This document shows positions 62,780-64,000 of a stretch of 64,000 nucleotides of DNA, one piece after another. Under the pieces are notes generated by a model. The model ran no database searches. It had not been told where the DNA came from and worked only from the letters and a program-made list of their open reading frames with translations. Position 1 is the stretch's first letter, and each line of letters opens with the position of its first letter. The position numbers and the translations under genes were made by a program. The stretch comes from Streptomyces sp. RPA4-2 (GTDB lineage Bacteria > Actinomycetota > Actinomycetes > Streptomycetales > Streptomycetaceae), in the NCBI RefSeq assembly GCF_012273515.2, contig NZ_CP050975.2, forward strand, positions 2,604,001 to 2,668,000, read 5' to 3'.

Positions 62780-64000
62780 ATGACAACGCCGACGTACCGC
62801 CAGGTGCCCGCCCAGGTCGACCTGCCCGCCCTCGAGCACGCCGTGCTCGATTTCTGGCGCGAGCAGAAGATCTTCGCCAAGAGCCTCGAGCGGTCCGAGG
62901 GACGCCCCGAATGGGTGTTCTACGAAGGCCCGCCCACCGCGAACGGCATGCCGGGAGCGCACCACATCGAGGCGCGCGTCTTCAAGGACGTCTTCCCGCG
63001 CTTCCGCACCATGCGCGGGTATCACGTGGCCCGCAAGGCCGGCTGGGACTGCCACGGCCTGCCGGTGGAGCTCGCCGTGGAGAAGGAGCTCGGTTTCACG
63101 GGCAAGCAGGACATCGAGGCGTACGGCATCGCCGAGTTCAACGCCAGGTGCCGCGAGTCCGTGACCCGTCACACCGACGCCTTCACCGACCTCACGAACC
63201 GCATGGGCTACTGGGTCGACCTGGACGACGCGTACCGCACGATGGACCCCGAGTACGTGGAGTCCGTGTGGTGGTCGCTGAAGGAGATCTTCAACAAGGG
63301 TCTGCTGGTCCAGGACTACCGCGTCGCCCCGTGGTGCCCCCGCGACGAGACGGGCCTGTCGGACCACGAGCTGGCGCAGGGCTACGAGACGATCGTCGAC
63401 CCGTCCGTGTACGTCCGTTTCCCGCTCACCTCCGGTCCGCTGGCCGGCGAGGCGGCGCTCCTGGTGTGGACGACGACCCCGTGGACGTTGGTCTCCAACA
63501 CCGCGGTCGCCGCGCACCCCACCGTCACCTACGTGGTCGCGACGAACGGCGAGGAGAAGCTCGTCGTCGCCGAGCCGCTCCTCGGGAAGGCGCTCGGTGA
63601 GGGCTGGGAGACCACCGGTGAGACCTTCACCGGCGCCGAGATGGAGCGCTGGACGTATCAGCGTCCGTTCGAGCTGGTGGAGTTCCCCGAGCCCGCCCAC
63701 TACGTGGTGAACGCGGAGTACGTGACGACCGAGGACGGTACGGGCCTGGTCCACCAGTCCCCCGCCTTCGGCGAGGACGACCTCAAGGTCTGCCGCGCGT
63801 ACGGACTGCCGGTGGTGAACCCCGTCCGCCCGAACGGCACCTTCGAGGAGGACGTCCCGCTCGTCGGCGGCGTCTTCTTCAAGAAGGCGGACGAAAAGCT
63901 CACCGAGGACCTCCAGGCCCGCGGGCTGCTCTTCAAGCACGTCCCGTACGAGCACAGCTACCCGCACTGCTGGCGCTGCCACACCGCGCTCCTCTACTAC
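62780..64000 (+). CDS. ileS: Isoleucine-tRNA ligase (3' end outside window)
   Basis: The first 407 codons are visible, starting at ATG with GGAGG 10 nt upstream. EGPPTANGMPGAHHIEARVFKDVFPRFRTMRGYHVARKAGWDCHGLPVE contains the HIGH-type motif in its actinobacterial variant and the WDCHGLPVE signature. LVWTTTPWTLVSNTAVAAHP belongs to the editing (CP1) domain. It charges tRNA-Ile with isoleucine. Start and leader are set by the T-box. Confidence 0.97.
   Translation, partial: MTTPTYRQVPAQVDLPALEHAVLDFWREQKIFAKSLERSEGRPEWVFYEGPPTANGMPGAHHIEARVFKDVFPRFRTMRGYHVARKAGWDCHGLPVELAVEKELGFTGKQDIEAYGIAEFNARCRESVTRHTDAFTDLTNRMGYWVDLDDAYRTMDPEYVESVWWSLKEIFNKGLLVQDYRVAPWCPRDETGLSDHELAQGYETIVDPSVYVRFPLTSGPLAGEAALLVWTTTPWTLVSNTAVAAHPTVTYVVATNGEEKLVVAEPLLGKALGEGWETTGETFTGAEMERWTYQRPFELVEFPEPAHYVVNAEYVTTEDGTGLVHQSPAFGEDDLKVCRAYGLPVVNPVRPNGTFEEDVPLVGGVFFKKADEKLTEDLQARGLLFKHVPYEHSYPHCWRCHTALLYY

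Noticed and set aside
61217..63982. 921-codon minus-strand frame reaching into ileS
   Set aside because: Only the part from 62149 down to 61217 matches a protein (DksA type). The rest is antisense to the T-box leader and ileS.
1..64000. CRISPR arrays, insertion sequences, tRNA or rRNA genes
   Set aside because: No regular repeat-spacer pattern, transposase-like protein, cloverleaf or rRNA sequence was noticed. Composition is even throughout, with no sign of recent transfer.

Overview
This window comes from a high-GC actinobacterial chromosome, almost certainly Streptomyces. Codons are nearly saturated with G/C in the third position, GTG starts are frequent, many genes overlap by 4 bp, and the gene order (gltDB, lgt, a trp/his supercluster, dnaE, phoD, lspA, ileS) is the one I know from the Streptomyces core. 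I see no insertion sequence, prophage, CRISPR array, tRNA or rRNA.

Layout. 1-5.4 kb: a pair of acyl-CoA dehydrogenase subunits (the first cut by the window edge), an orphan HutD, a TerF-type VWA protein, a zinc-finger rhomboid protease and a GH46 chitosanase. 5.5-11.6 kb: glutamate synthase gltBD with a long leader carrying a GlnR-like site. 12.0-12.7 kb: a VIT1/CCC1-type transporter. 13.0-21.05 kb: a tightly coupled seven-gene operon with four different ADP-ribosylglycohydrolase-family proteins, a ribokinase, a class III CoA transferase and a CitE-like lyase, closed by a perfect 17-bp terminator. I regard this as the least understood and most interesting system here.

21.1-37.5 kb is an almost continuous minus-strand amino-acid supercluster. 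The his part runs hisD-hisC-hisB-small membrane protein-hisH-priA(hisA)-ridA-hisF, and then, beyond one convergent gene, hisI. The trp part runs trpE-three small membrane proteins-trpC-trpM-trpB-trpA and continues into a DsbA-like gene and lgt. PriA serves both histidine and tryptophan synthesis in this genus; no trpF, trpD, trpG, hisG or hisE is in the window.

37.6-46.4 kb: a helix-repeat membrane protein, a repeat-rich soluble protein, a LON-domain protein, a YbaK deacylase, a DUF2567 protein, an ABC-2 exporter and a NYN-domain gene broken by two single-base frameshifts. 46.5-57.0 kb: dnaE, DUF2252, a membrane protein with a DsbA-like protein, PhoD phosphatase, a dienelactone hydrolase-like protein and an MscS channel. 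57.2-64 kb: a Na+/H+ antiporter, GNAT, RluA-family synthase, lspA, a DksA-type protein with a histone-H1-like tail, and ileS (cut by the window end) behind an isoleucine T-box leader.

Several genes look leaderless: a TAnnnT -10 box lies 6-8 nt before the start codon with no Shine-Dalgarno sequence. Two short-unit minisatellites, two Streptomyces-type interspersed palindromic units and several operator-like palindromes lie between genes.
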